A DNA stretch of 64,000 nucleotides, taken from positions 4,464,001 to 4,528,000 of the forward strand of contig JASJZH010000006.1 of NCBI GenBank assembly GCA_037178975.1, in the 5' to 3' direction. The stretch is from Oscheius tipulae (taxonomy: Eukaryota > Nematoda > Chromadorea > Rhabditida > Rhabditidae). Position 1 is the stretch's first letter; the number at the start of each line of letters is the position of its first letter. Under the pieces are notes generated by a model, which did no database searches, was not told the DNA's origin, and worked only from the letters and a program-made list of their open reading frames with translations. The position numbers were made by a program, and so were the translations under genes. Positions 1 through 15,200 of this stretch are shown here, piece by piece.

Positions 1-3000
1 AGATCTCACGAGGAGTTCCGAAAGCGAATTGCCCAATGGAAGGATCTTGCCGATATGCACTTTGCAAGGAGCTGTATTGATCTGGCTATCGAGGCGAACT
101 TTCAGGCGCTCAAGTACTGCAAAGACAGGTAAAATTTGTTCTCTCTGTGTCTACAAATTGCTTTAGGGACCTGGAAATCAAGGGACAACTAGAGGAACAG
201 AGGAACTACTTCATCGAGCAGAAAGTTCAAGAGAGCATTCAGAGGATCGAAAAAGGCAAGGACCATCCGATCAAACAAGAAGACGAAGGAACGAGTCATA
301 CTGCTTTGAAGCAGGCCCTTACTCAATCGACCAAGCACGCTCTGAAGAAGGGAAGCAAGACCCCGAAGGTATCAGTTCTTCTCAAAGACCTCCATTGGAA
401 ATCACACGCGTGGCAACAATGCGAAGGGAACGTCGGTTTTGCACGTCGATAGTACGACGCGGCTAAACTCATAGTCAGCTGAACTGAGTCTAATAAACTG
501 AGACTGTCAATTTTTTTTTTTTTGGATTACGATATCGAACATCTGCTCCTTACAGCTGTCAATCCGCGACGCTGTTTTGTTGCGCCTGTTCACTTTTTCA
601 CACCATTGTGCAACGCGATACGGTCTGCAGATGGTCATGCAGAGATTGTGAACACTCTTTCATCTATTATATTAATATTTTCAGAAACCGAAGACTCGAG
701 CTCGAGATCCGTCGCGTTCTCCACCAGCTTCTCCTCCTCCATCCGAGGTTCACATTGAGGACATGCCGAAGACGGAAACGGCTGCCACGTGTAAGAACAT
801 CCCTCTCACCAGCACCTTCATCTCGAAGATGATTGATGATGGAGGATTTGCAGATGTATCATTATCAAATAGTTTCTCTTAACTCATTATTCAGAACTTG
901 GAAGATATGATTCTCTGCATGAACTGTTACAGGTACGGGATGCCGCCAGACTTTGATTACGCCGGCCTGAGGGACAATCTTTCATGGATCCGCCGCAGTA
1001 GAACCGAGGACGATGTTTATAACTCGATCGTACAAAAAGTTCAACAGAACTTTGAGCGACTCAACCTGAGTCTCGAGGACGCTGCCAAGTTTGCCGAATA
1101 CAGTGAATCCATCTACGACAAGGAGGACCAAACCGCTTTCTTCCAACAGATGCTGGAAAACGACATCAGAGAGACATTGGAGAAGACCCAGGTCAAGGCG
1201 GAGAGAATATCTTTTGCTATGCAAACAGCTAGAGTCTTCACCGAAGAAGTCATGGCAAAAATGGCTTCTACTCCTGATGAGGTAAACAAACCTTTCAATG
1301 TTCTACATATACAGTTTCAGACTGATGCCATCAACGAGGAGGTCGCTAAGCTTGGAGCTACCCTGGATTTCATCGACAACGAGGAGAGCAGACTCTGGAG
1401 GTTCCAGCAAATTGAACGCTACTTTGGTTATTATCTGCAGCCGCTTCCCATCTACTTCCAAAACAAAATGCCTCCCTGGAATGAGACTCATCGTACCACC
1501 ATGAATCAGTTGAGACCTTTCTTGGCTGCACCCTGGCAGGTTAGTATTGTATCTTGAGACTTAACGCTAGTTCTATAGAACCTTTGAAATTTGTTTTTTT
1601 TCCGTTTCCGGTCGATGATTACCACGTTTCAGCAAGACGACAGCGAGGAATCTAATATCTCTTCCGATTCTGAGCGACAGACCGACGGTTGTATCAAGGC
1701 AAAGCGGACGAAGAGAGAGAAAGCCAACTTCTACATGCCGCCAATGTTCCCCTCAGGAAACATCTTTGTGGAGATGGCCGTTCAAACTGACGCTGTTCCA
1801 AAAAAGAACGAGGAGACACAGGATACCTTAAAGCAGACGAACAACATCACCCCTTCTGGCCGCGTGATCAAAAAGGTATTTTTTGTTTGAGATGAACCAA
1901 TGGGAGAATTTTAGCCACAAAAGAAGAATAAGAAAATTGAGCTCAACAATATCCTTCCTCAGGATAAGGCAGAAGGGAGAACACTGACTGCCTCTGCTCG
2001 AGCCGCTGCTGCTACGCTTGCTCAGGCTCATCCGGCTGTCAACATGATGCCTATACAGATCCCTTCGGTCCCTTTACAACAGAACATCTACGACGATCCT
2101 CTAAATAACGGCCATTTCAAAGTGAGTCCACTGTTGGGCATGGGTTGCTTCCCCCTATGTGTTTTTTCACACTCACCTGCCTGCCTTTATCTTACTCTGA
2201 GTGCGATTAAAACTATTAGCAGACGACCGACTTACTTTTGTTTGCGCTTTAGGTTATAGCTGCTGGTCCTCTTAAAGTAGGGGACGGTACTTTCGGGCTT
2301 TTTACCCCGCGAGCTGTACCCATGGAGTACGCAATGCGGTTCTTCCCCACTTGCAATCGACGGGACCCTGTATGTTATAAAAAAAAACTTCTCTGAAAGA
2401 GACTGTTTTAGCTGAAAAACGACAGTCCCGCCGAGCAGGCCAGAGTCATGGAGGAATGGGTTCGATCCTGGTTGCAAGAGTCTCAGAGAATTCGACCGGC
2501 CAACGGCTCCGCCCCGATCACTGGTGCTCACGACTTTATAGCTTCTTACTCCGACCAGGTAATTTGAAACAGCGACAGATGTAAAGAAGTTATTTCAGAA
2601 TCAAGTTGTCTCTGCTCTCTCTGCAGTGGCGTTGAATCTGATGAATGTCCGTAGACTGACCAATCGTACTGCTGATTTGATGGGCGTCTTCCAGGAACGC
2701 TCTTCCAGCATCAAATGGAACAAGTTGCATGCTCAGCTGTTCAGCATTGCCGGAGTCTCGTTCGAAATTCGTAGGTGATTCGGAATTGATTGTCAAGCAG
2801 TTTTTGTTTCAGCCGGTGAGCCCACTATTAGGCCCCTACCAGATAGTAGCCAGAACGATGGTGACTACATTCTCGGCGAGCAGATTGGTTATATTGATGA
2901 AGTCAAGTCGAAGCTGGAGGAACAAATTGTCAACGAAAAGGAAGTGGCCAAAAAGATTGCTGAAGCTTTGAAGAATATTGACGAGAAGAATCGTGCCAAC

Positions 3001-4885
3001 GACAAGACTATTGCGGAATATAAGAAGAAATATGAGGAGCTGGATAAGAACGCCAAAAAGAATGACAAGGCCAGCAAGCAGGAGATCCAAACTTTGAAGA
3101 ATCAGCTGAACAATGAGAAGGATCGCAACACCACTCTCAGCAAGGAGCTCAAAGAGAAGAACAAGGAGGTTAAGCGCATCGACATTCGCTGTACAACTGT
3201 CACGTGAGTTTTAAGTGCAAACCAAAACGAAAAGAGCTTCAGGTCGGAGAGAGATGAGTTCGCGGATAAGTTCAAGAACTTGCAGAAGGACATGATCGCT
3301 CAGCAGAAGAAACATTCCGATGATATCTCTAAACTTCGACGAGAGATGTCCAGCTTGAACGAGTCCCGCAAAAACCTCCAGAATGGAATTGCTGAACGCG
3401 ACAACGAGATCAAGAGCTCTCAACATCAGATTGAGGAGAGAAATTCTCAGATTAAGAAGCTGAAGAACGAAGTTGAACAGGAGAGACAGAAGACGGCAGC
3501 TGCTAATCGTGAAATAGAGAAGGCCAATGAGCGTGCCAAAAGATCCGAGGTCGACCTACTTACCCGTGATCTCGAGGCTGGTGTCGCTCTCCTCGAACGT
3601 GCCCACTCCGATGCTACCAAACATTGCAATGAGATGGATGATGCTGCCAACAACCGAGCTCGCAGCACTGCCGAGATGAACACTTTCCTTGCCAATAAGA
3701 ACGAGTGGTCCTCTATTGTAGAGCAAATCGACGTTTTCATCAAGAAGGCCAGACTTGACTACACTGCTCAAATAGAGGCTATCCAAGCTGGAAAGCCCCT
3801 GGCGAGTCTCCCGAAGATCTCCGTTCCGAAGCCGCCGAACCCGGCTCCTATTATTAAGGTACCGGTAGTTGTTTCGGTCGAGCCAACTAAACCTGCTCCT
3901 GGCCCTATTGGTCCTCCTCGTGCCTCGACTTCCAACATCTCGCCCCAAAGTCGTGCCCCTGGATCTCCAATCATGAAGGCTCCTCTCCACTCTCCTGGAT
4001 CGCCTGTTCGTCATCCTGGAGCTATCGGAACCCGACCCAACGGCTTCCCAGTCAACGGTACAAATTCTGATCGCTACGAGAATCATACTGGAGGTTCTGT
4101 TGTAAGCGAAGTTGTCTCTCTTTTAAATTTTGATTTTTTCAGCTTAACAATTGGTCTTGGCCCGAGCCTTTGGAAGGTCTCCTCAACCACAACAGTGGAA
4201 ACAACGATCTTCTCTCACTTGCTCCCGGATCTCGAGTTGACCAGAATGGCTGGGATGAGCAGAACAACACCTGGAGCAACAACGTAGCAAGCAGTGTGAA
4301 CCAGTACATCAGCAGTCCCCTGGCTCCTCAGCCTCGTGTCTCTTCCTCCACGGCTATGTTCAACCAGCCCCCCGGCTGGCCTCGTCCTCAGAGCGCCCAG
4401 CATCAGCCGACTATCGAGCAGCAAAGAATGATTGTGTTCAACGTAAGTTAATAAGAGCTGTCAGACGCAATCTCCGTGTTTCAGCAGTTCTGGCAGCCAA
4501 TCATTGAACGGGTCTCGAAGAAGCTACATATCGAAGTGTAAAAATTCAAATGTACCGGTGATGAAAGATATTTTTCAGTGAACAAGCCTTCCAATTGGTC
4601 CGTCAGTATGTCCAGGAGAACAACATCAACCATATGGCTACTCGAGTCACTCCTGACGACATCATTGAGGCCATCTATCAAAAGCGCTTCGCCGAGACTG
4701 CTTCCCGTCTGCCTCCCGGGGCCGCTCCCGGCTATCTGCAGAACCCCCTGATGGGATCATTGCTTGACAGAAACCCGCTCGGAATGGGTTCGATAAACAG
4801 CCACGATCACCTTCTGAACAACCTTCTCGCTGGAGATTCGATGCGTCCGTCCTCCTCTACGGAAGCTTCCAAATGGTCCTTCTAA
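1..4885 (+). CDS. Unrecognised large coiled-coil protein, 5' end missing
   Basis: Multi-exon gene running in from before the window; the first readable exon is in frame 1 and ends at a GTAAAA donor near 130. Exons can be joined through about a dozen short introns to a TAA at 4883-4885; an AATAAA lies at 5231-5236. The early part (KDLADMHFARSCIDLAIEAN) looks like paired amphipathic helices, possibly TPR-like. The region at about 900-1540 is acidic/helical. The segment at 2850-3750 is a long highly charged coiled coil (KKIAEALKNIDEKNRANDK and similar). The region at 3780-4450 is Pro/Ser/Asn-rich and disordered. The C-terminus is a short helical block (QAFQLVRQYVQENNINHMAT) followed by a Gly/Leu/Asn tail. 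No catalytic motif was seen and I do not recognise the family. The 316-bp intron at about 369-684 is the least certain join. Confidence 0.7.
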
Positions 4886-6270
4886 AATGTCCTGCTTTCG
4901 AAAACGCGTAATCGTCCCCTCCCTCTATTTTTCATTCCACTAAGCTTTTTATTCCCAGTTTTCCCGGTTTTCTGGGTTTTCTAACCTGTAGATTGCACAT
5001 AGCTACCGATGACAACATAGTAGACAGATATTTTAATGCCAAATGTCATACTTGTGGCGATGGCATCACAGATAGTTAGGTTAAGGTTTTCCGTCCCTGA
5101 AATCGAATCCTTTCTAGTGGTGTTCATCATGAGCAATCGCTCTTGTTTTGAAAAGTTAGGCCACACAATAATTTGTATTTTGCGCGATCTGTCCATGCAG
5201 ATTCAAATGTTCAACTGTCCAACCGTTTGAAATAAATCTTTTTTATTCGAAGAACTAATCGTCACAACAGCATCAACTACGGATTACGGAAACAAAACAG
5301 TCCTCTCGGCATAATTCACGCATAGTTATCTTGACCAACGACTCATTTCACAGTAGTGTTTGCACAAACACTTTTGCCCGGTAATTTCTCGTCTCAGTCA
5401 CCTGCCGATGAGCCGACGCGGATCGCATTTCCGTCGAAAGGCCGTCTGTAATCCATCTTTTCTTCTTTCGAACGACTTGATCACCACCTCGACCGAAAAT
5501 CACGGAAGCCAGCAGAGCAAGAGGCCGGGTCCCGCCACGTAACATGGCGGCTGTAATTCTCATAGTCAATATTTTGGAGACTTGCCAGATCTTTATTTTT
5601 ATTTAGATTTTAGTTGCACTTTTGCAGAGGTTTTTGGAGTCTGTTGCCAAGCCTTTTCTGAAGATAAGATGTGGAGATTGGTTTTGTTGATAGTTGCCAC
5701 AGATTTAGAAGTTAATTCCTCGAAAACGGATTGTCTCACGATATGTCATCCGACTTTTTCATGCATTTATACTTTGGACCTGAAAAGAATCCATAGCCGT
5801 GACTCTTTTCCCTTGAGTTAAATTAGTATCTATTTTAAATTGTCCTCGCGTTCCTGTCTGTCTGTAACTTTAATTGCTAATTTTTGTCACTTCCTTTGTG
5901 CGCACACTAATTGTTGGCAAGTAAAGTAAAGACGAGTCAGTTTGGGAGAAAGCGTCTTTGAGAGAATGTTGCTCCTATCACGGTAGGGAACAGGCGGACA
6001 GGATGAAGTTGGAGGGAAGAGTCATGACGGACTGAGAGAAGGAAATAGAAACTGAGGAGATTTCAAAGGAATGGTGGTTATTACTGTCATCTAGCCCCAA
6101 GGAGCGATAGCATTACTTGTATGCACAAAATCGATAATTCCTCTTTTTGCATCCGTGCAACTACGAGTTGTATCTTGCTTTCCGTCAAGCAAACAAGTAA
6201 CCCTGCTTGTTTTGAAACTTCATACTGTCTGATTACTCATTTGAAAATGACTATTTCTTCAGGCTCTTCG
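4886..6270. other. Intergenic region before rbc-1
   Basis: Holds the 3' UTR of the preceding gene up to the AATAAA at 5231-5236, then about 1 kb without a convincing gene. Short open frames on both strands here have no exon-like borders. A TTTCTTCAG acceptor at 6254-6262 sits 8 nt before the rbc-1 ATG and is a likely spliced-leader site. Confidence 0.6.
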
Positions 6271-9200
6271 ATGAGCGTGCACCAAGTAATCACAGGTGCG
6301 CTTAACAGAGGAGAAAATGTATATGCTATTGGTAGTGTCGAAGGAATTACTTTTACTGTAAGTCTCTTATTTACTTTTAGACAATTCCTCCTTTTTCAGG
6401 TTTGTGCCGTAGGATCAGATGTAGTAATTTTGGGTACAGACTTCGTGAGAGTCCAAATCATTCCCGGATGCTCTCATCATACTGAACAGCTAGTTACCAG
6501 CGTTAGTTGCTGCGGTGACTCCGGAAAAGTGAGTTTTCAGTTTAGAAATTGTGAAATAGCACACTTTAGATAGCAGCCACCTACGGAGATATTATCCGGG
6601 TATTCGAGCCAAGTTCTCAGAGTCATGACAAGAAGAATGAATTGCACAAAGTAAGTCGTTTATCTGACTTTTTTTCTAACATCTGGTCTTCAGATATTCC
6701 CGTACAAATGGATCGAAACTCAGTGCTTTACTGTCAAAGGCTTTGTTAGTACAGTTTTGTGGAATATGGATGGTAGGACCTGAAATCCGAAACTTGAAAC
6801 CCAATGATCTTAGGTCTCCGAATGATGGTTGTAATCCGAAAGGAACTTATTCTCTATCAACACAGGAGTGTCTCAGGACCCATGCAGAAAACAGCTTCTG
6901 GAGTAATGTTCAGTATTTCAGAGGACGTAAGTCTCTATTAGAGATGTCTATACTAACACCAACAGGATCAACACGACGCAAACTGTTCCTGGGATGCAGT
7001 GTGGTCCACAGTTCTCCCCAATACTCCCAAATACATAAAATATTCTCCTGATGGTGGCTTTTTCGCCGTTGCTGGAGAAAACGACTGCGTTGTCAAAATT
7101 TACTACCAAGATCAAAGCGGTCAGCCTTTTGCAGTAGCATTCCTTAACTTTGCTTTAGATGCCGATACCAAAGATATGATGAATTTTGACTACTTCTCGC
7201 TATATCACCCGGCCGCCGTTTGTGGTATTGAATGGAGGAAGACTGGACGTTACATGCCAAGAAAGTGTATTCAAGCTGTATTGATAACTTGGTGCGAGGA
7301 CAACACATCCAGAATTTGGAAAGAAACACCTCCTCCAGAGTTAGCCATCATCGATTTGAGCGGAGATGGAGGTAACTATGCTCTATTTGACGTTTTCACA
7401 CTCTTCGTATCAGGTGAACCAGCTTGGGAACAGCAAAGGCCAAAGAAGTTCATTGGAAAGCATATGAAAGTGAAGTCAACAAGGAAAAAGATCATGAACC
7501 GACTCAAAGGTCTGGTGCCCGAGAAGAAGAAGAGACACCACATTGAGGAGAAAGACCATGCGATGGGACTACGTGCTCAGTTTGGACATTCACCATCGCT
7601 GACTGATCTTCAAGCGGCAACTCAAACTTTCACCAACGTGCAGTTTCACTTGGCCGCAAGCATTAACGCTGATACAGGTAGTAATCAATACACGTTAGTA
7701 TTTCATCCCAAACCTTAGATTGTCTTCTCGTTCCATCTATGGGCTCGTACCAAACCGAGCAGAAATCTTTCTGTGTGCATTGGCTTAACAACAAGGAGCT
7801 TGTATTCAGTCTGGGTGCTGAGCGTCTCTTGGCTGAAACTTTGATGACAGACGACCACTACGGACGGAACATATCCAACGGTTCAACGAAGGAACCATCA
7901 CCAGTAGATATGTTGGAGCCCGAGGACGTTACACCTATAAGTGAACGGCCTGAACGCCCTCTCAGTGCTTTGGGAAGTGTCTGCTCAGAAACACCTTCAA
8001 GCAAAGACCTTATTGACGTGAAATTGGAAATACTCTTGAGACAATGGAGCAAAGCAAGTGATGTGCTCTTCACTGTGCATCCGGTCGATGGAAGTCTTTT
8101 GGTATGGACGGTGGAATGGCTAGATGACCTGCACCGACAACCAACAGTTTCTTTTACCTCAAGGTTCCCCGGCGCCTTTCCAATCACCGATGCATCCTCT
8201 CTCCATCCGACCTTGAACACCTTCAACCCTCACGAGCCGCTCTATGTTGACCTTCTTCGAACAGAAGGTGATCCGAAAGATCCACTAGGAGAGCGGTTCA
8301 AGAAAAGTGCTATTCCGATGCCAAGCAACACAATCCATATGCTTACAAATCACGAGAACGGATCGCTCAATCTCTGGCACATGGCTATGGAAGAGAAGAG
8401 CAACTATACAACCATATTGAATGTTTCGCACATTTCGCGAATGTGTGGTCATCGCTTCCAGATCAAGCAAATTGTAGCACATCCGGTCCTTCCACTTCTC
8501 CTTACAACATCCCAGTTCCGGTCGGCTAATGCGCAAGACATTTCAAATGTGAGTTACGGGTTATAAATGTAAAATGCGAAGTTTTCAGTATGCTTCACTA
8601 TCCGAAGTAATTTTGTGGAAAATCTCGCCGGTCGGACCTCTATGCAAAAGTGGCGGTGTCATGGAACTTGCGAGAGTAGCTGACCCTTCAAGAAACGCCT
8701 TCAACTCTCTGAGCTTTATTCCAACTATTCTTCCAAGGTAGGATACTAGAACAATGACTATAACATCTTTTCCAGTTGTACCCTAGGAACCGTGTGCAAT
8801 TCACCATCATCTTGCTTTGTTTCAAGCAATGGAACTGATCTCATAATTTATCAAGCTGTTATCGATGCCCGGGGTCTCCTCTCCGAAATTTTCGAGTCCA
8901 ATAGAGTGTCACAAGCGGATGATGATGTGTAAGTCTGATTGAAATTGTTCAGTTTGTGTTGAAAGTTTCAGTTTGTCACGACGATCCTTGTCTCCATCAC
9001 CTAGACATGCTCCCAATAGCTTGCTGCAACAGTTCAAGGTTGTTTCTACACAATCTACGGCGAAGCCTGGCTGTGTCCTCGAAATTGGAAAAATCGCCGA
9101 CGTGTTGAAGGTAGCTTATTTTAATATTCACTTCATACTATATTTCAGCCTGGTGACGAAACTTTGCTGATTCATGTTTTCAACGAGCGTCTTGTATTTG

Positions 9201-12200
9201 AAGAGGAGGGTATTTCGACTGAAGAGAGTCAGTGTCGGATGGAAGTTGTGGTGGACCGAAGTGACGCTACTGTCTTCCGCGATAGATTTTTTGTCGTTGT
9301 TGTACAAAAGGGAGGACAGTCTGATTCTTTCCTGATGTACTCGTTGGTGATCTCTTCACAACAACCGCAACCCATCCCTCATTATGGTATGTATCATCTT
9401 AGACTGCGTTCCATTTTGCTATGTTAGATATCGAAGATCTTCCTGACGAGAAAGGTTTTCTCCGTCCAGCGAGTCCGCTCGCCCATTCTGTTGCCAAACT
9501 CCACTTTACGTCTGAGCTCGTCTGCAAACAGGAGATTCCAATGCCCTCTGGATGTCGAGTTGTCTCTGCTACACCTGTAGCCGGACATCTTCCTTCGTCG
9601 ACCATCTACCCAGCCTGTCAGGCGCCGTTTGTCTTGCTAACAAGTGGAACTGATGACGTTGTTCGCTGCTGGAAATGTATTGTTGACCCGACTAGAAACA
9701 ACAAGTTCTCTTGGATCGAGTGGAACATGGTCGGGGACGGAAAGGCCAGTGATCTTGAAGTCGAAGGTACCATCTACAATGTGTCCGCCGCTCACAGTGG
9801 ACGTATCGCCTGTGCTTACGATCCGAGAGGAGGGACCAATCTGGCAAATGCTTCGGAGGTCGAAATTGGTGTTTTCGAATGCGAGTCATCAGGAGGTGTG
9901 GAATGGATGAGAGAAGACACTCTCCATATTCGAGATGTTCATATTCCGAGTGCTGGGTAAGCGTCTTACCCCTTTATCCAAAGAACACCAGTTTTCAGGA
10001 GAAGCCCAGTCTGCCCAGGCTCCCCGCACGGTGGGTCTCATCAAGATGCATCGTCCGTATCCAGTAAAGATTTAATAATCTCAAGATTTCAAAAAGTCTT
10101 CCGGGGTGTGGTGCAGTGCTTTGAACAGCACGGCTCTGTTAGATCGTTTAGCATGTCAAATATGAAATTCTTAGTTTCATCAAAACGCTATTTTCATTCA
10201 AGGCAAAAATCACTAACTTTATGCTTCTCAAAAATTTTTTTGCCAGTCATTCCCGTTACTTTAGATGATAACGTATTTCCAGGAATCATGACTGGGCCGT
10301 CGGAAGACCTGCTCAGGGCGCTCAACCGACCAGGAACAATCAGCATTTATTCTGGGCATGTCGACCTCGCCGACAAGATTCGAATTGACTGGGTCTCTAC
10401 AGAAGATGGAGGGCATATCTTAACAATTGGAGTGGCTGCCAAAGTTTACCTCTACACTCAGGTTTGATTTCGTTGTTAGTCTTGCAATCAGTTGTTCCAG
10501 GTTTCTCAAGATCCTGCCCAGCAGAATGTCGTACTCATGAAGGAAAGCGAGACTACCATGAGACGACCATCTTTGAGGAAAATGTCCTCTCTCGTGAGCC
10601 ATCATCATCCCAACAGCACACTAACCAAATGGGTCTGCACACGAGTCCTTTCTCTGGAGTCTGCTGATGGTCTACCTCCGATTCCGACAACACTGTCTTG
10701 GGCACGTGACGGTCTTCTGGTAGTTGGAATGCAAAGTGAAATGCGTGTGTACAATCAATGGAACTTGAAGCCGAATACCGGAACAAAAGATAAACCGGAA
10801 GTAAGCATGGTAAAAAGAGGAAGTACGACGACACCAACAGTCACAATCTCGACTTCATATTCTATGCTGGACCAGCTTCACAAGAAAAAAGAACTGCCTC
10901 CAAGCAAAAGTCGAATGAGAATGGATCTTATAGCCAAGACGCATCCACCAAAAGATCAGACACCGCATGCAGTCTTGGAAGCCATCTCTGGTGAAGGTCT
11001 TTTTGAAGCAGCCAGACTATCGTCTCCGATTCTTCCACAGTACCATCCAAAGCAATTGATTGTTCTTCTCAATGCCGGCAAGACCAAAAGAGTAAAAGCC
11101 ATCCTGCTTCACGTGCTGAGTGCTCTGAAACAGCATCAAGGATCCATACACAATCCGCTGTCTCGAGCAGCATCGCTAAGAAGAATGTCTTCCGTAGAGG
11201 GTGATGATGATCGTTTCCGCAGTTCGACTGACATGGTAAGTAAACATGACATTGTTGTCAACATTCATTTCAGCCAAACAAAATCAATTTGGAAGAAGAC
11301 TCTCCGGACTACAATGAAATCGAAGACATCTCTCCACTGCCTTTGTACGCCTTGATGGCAGCAGATGACGCTTCTTTTTTGAAGCATGGACAAAATGCTG
11401 AGCATTTCGGAGGGGTATTTTAGCTTATAGATCAATTTTGAAACAAAATTGTTTAGGAACCTGAATACGACTCCCTCTTCTCCTCAAACAATCTCAACGA
11501 CGACGATTTGGATGCCATGTTGAAGGACAGTGACAGTGCCGGGGGACGATCTCGACATGCGTCAGGAACTAGTGCCGAGTTCAAACCGGACAAAGCTGTT
11601 ATGGTGACATTCACAGCGAAACACAACAGGTAGTTCCTGTTACGAACAAGATAAAATGAAATTTCGGATTGCTTACCGAGCTACTCACTCATACTCATCT
11701 ACCCGGACTGTCAAGTGTCGATCAGATGCATCTTCTAGCTATTGCTGACACGCTCAGTCACTTTTCCAGTGACGTTATGGATAAACTAGCACAGGCGAAC
11801 GCAGGTTTGTTTGAAATTAGCTAAAATCAAAACTACGCTTCTTCAGCAATGCAACCGTCAGTACCTTCTGTTCTCGGCGATTCGATTGGAGGATATGCAG
11901 CTGTAGGATCTGGAGTCGAAACTGTCGACGAGTGTGGGCTGCGCTTCCTCATGGCCATGAAACAGCATGAGTACCTGCTTCTCTGTCTACCACCAAACCA
12001 ACGCGTCGCCTTGAAGAAACAAGGCCTCTCCTCGGCTAACATCATTTGGGCACAGCATTCGGACACTGAAACGGAGCTTCTGAACGCTGTACCATTCATG
12101 CAGAAGGCCAATCCAACTTGGGATGATTTCCGAAGTCTTGGAGGAGCCTGGTGGTTGAAAAATACTGCAGCTCTCAAGATCTGCATTGAGAAGTTGGCCA

Positions 12201-15200
12201 AGTCTGCCTTCCAACAGAAACAAGATCCGATGGACGCGTCTCTGTTCTATCTGGCAATGAGAAAGAAGAATGTTCTTACTCATCTGTTTAAGGTAATTGT
12301 TTTTAGTTTTCAAAGATGCCAATTTCAGAATGTTCGTGATTCGACGATGGCTGACTTCTTTAACAACGATTTCAACATCGAACATTGGAAGAAAGTAGCT
12401 GCAAAGAACGCATTCGTTCTTATGAGTAAGCAGCGTTTTCAGCATGCTGCAGCTTTCTTTTTGCTCAGTGGCAGTCTGAAGGATGCGGTTCAGGTAAAAA
12501 CGTTGAATAGCAGTTTTTATTCTAGCTTCAGACGATTCTACGAAATTGCAACGATCTTCAACTTGCCATGGTCGTGGTCCGTCTCTACGAAAGCGAAATG
12601 GATCAGCAACAAAACGTTTTGAAGGAGATACTTTGTCGCGAAGTTCTCGGGATGACTGGGGAAGAGTTTGAGAGCTCGAGAGGAAACATTGAAGACGACA
12701 TCACATTGTCACCTGAAGCCAAGAGGTATAGGCATTTATGTATTTTTCAAATAACTTTCTATTCCAGAGATCCTTTTGAACGATCAATGGCCCTGTGGTG
12801 TCTGAAAGATTACGCCCGTGCAGCTCACACACTAGTGGAAGAAGCTCAAGGGGATCGTCTCAGTCCAAATACTTCGTTATCGGACATTTTCAACTTCTAC
12901 TCATTCCTGAGAAAGCATCCACTGGTCGTGCGACAGAGGCTCACAGATGCTGGTGCTCAAGTTGGCTCGACTGAAAAGTTCATTGCGGTTGGAAAACATC
13001 TGGAGTCGATAATAACGCCTGCCGAACGAAGACTCTTTTTCCGAACAGCAGCGGAACATATGGCAAGAGGCTGCCCGATGCTTGCCCTGGAAGTACTAAG
13101 TCGGTTGCCTAAGAACATGTTGACTGTTAAAGAAACGGAAAATTTGATGAAAGAATTGATTGGGGGATCAGGTGCTTCAGCCCCTGTTGCACCAGCAAAG
13201 GCGGAAGACATGGACTGGAGTCAGCCTACAAATGTCGTCAAGGAAGACGAACTGGAACTGGGATGGAGCGACGACGAAAACGAGGATGAGGATCTAGCTG
13301 AGAGCAACGAGAAGAAACGGGAGTCACCAATTCCAGAAGATCCGTTTGGCAAAGCTGACAGTCCACCAGAAAGTGGAACAGCACACTCGCTCGATTCTTA
13401 CAAAGGAGCGGTCGATGTCGTTTCTCAACATCTCAAGTTTGTGGCTTCGCTAAGAATACTCACCGAGGAACTGTCTACTCTAGCCAGTGGATTCGAAGTT
13501 GATGGCGGACAGCTTCGTTATCAGCTGTTCACCTGGCTGGAAAAAGAAGTCGAAGTGCTGAAAATGATGTGCGATTATAAAGGAAACGAAGAGATCGAAG
13601 AGGTAGAAGAGGATCTCGACTTGAGTATAACTTCTGGGTGAGTACCTCTTCTTGATGTCTCACGTTTGAGATACAGATTCAGATATTTACCAAAACTGCA
13701 GCGGTCAGTGCAACCTGAGTCACCAAAGTATAGGTTAATCGTTTAACAGTAGTGCTTACGTGACCGTGACTTCCTACAAATTTGTTATACCCAAACGCTT
13801 TTTTGATGCAAGAGATATACAAATTTTTCAGAAACACTCAAACTTTACACGAGGCCATCAAACACGATCACGCAGAGATGGTGGCCAGATTGAAGATCAC
13901 CTCGAGACGACGAAAATGGTTGACAGCAAACCAAAAACTTCTGCGGTCGTTTACGTCATACTGTGCTCTTCATTGTGGACAGAATCATCGACTTACTTCT
14001 GCTTTGATGGAACTACTTCTGCTTATCCTGGAAATTCAGAAAGACTCTGGAATGCAACATTTGAGCGGTATGGAAAGTTGCAGTAAATTAGAAAACGAGG
14101 TTTCAGAAGCTGTGCCCGACATCAACTCTTTCCCTCTGCTAGAAGCAGCTATCTCGTCCACCAAGATGTTTGTGTCGTCACCTCTTGCGTTTATTGAGAA
14201 CCAATGTCACGATCTGTTGATTTCTGTCGCTACTTTATCGACTGTACCCAGTACTGAAAACAACTTACAAAAGGTATTTTCTATATGTGATTTTACAATA
14301 ATGTTCATTTCAGACATACATGCTGTACAATCTCTGCCAAGGACTCTCGTCCTGCCTCTATCAATCTCTCTGCGATGTAGACCAGTTTAATATCCCTACA
14401 CTGTTCGGCATGGAAAGCAAGGCAGGAGCACTGACAAAACGATCGAGATTTACCAGCAACTGCGATGACATTCGAATCACAACTCCTCCAAACAAGTGGC
14501 CCGGACTGGACAATCTTGTCGCCTTAATTGGACGTGAGAAAGATGAGGAGGGACCACATCTTCGAATCCTATTGGTCGAATGTTACATATCTATCGTGAT
14601 GTCACTCTTCTGTTTCGCGGTCGCTGCTCACGATGCAAGGTGGCTGTACCGTTTGGCCTCTCACGACATGAACGAGACGAGATTTGGACTCATTTTTGGA
14701 GGCGGGGGACACAAGAAGCTGAAAGCAGCACCACCATCAAGGCCACCTCGTCCGTTGGCATCAAAGAATGATAACACGGAGACTCCTTCAACTCCTGATG
14801 CAACAGCACAACGGTCGAAGCTGAACAACAAACTGCTAGGTCATGAAACCGTCAACGCTCAATTGACCGGAGATCGTACATCGGAACAAGTTATACTCCG
14901 ATGGGTGCCACCTCACAAAAATATTGTTCAAATGTTTGCTGAGAAGCCTCCCATCAACTCGGCATCCACTCTTGGAGTAGAGTTTGATTCAGACGATGAG
15001 CAAGATGTTGAGTCGGTTGACAGTTTCGACGAAGAAGAAAGATGTGAGAATGCTAGCATTACCTCCTACGCATGGTCATTGATGAGGCTAGCACTGATTG
15101 AGCAACAAATCTTTAAGTTGAAGCAGTTCCTGACATTGGCCGGATTCGACATTACAGGTAATAGTTAAAATAAGCGAATAATAAATTTCTAAGATATTCC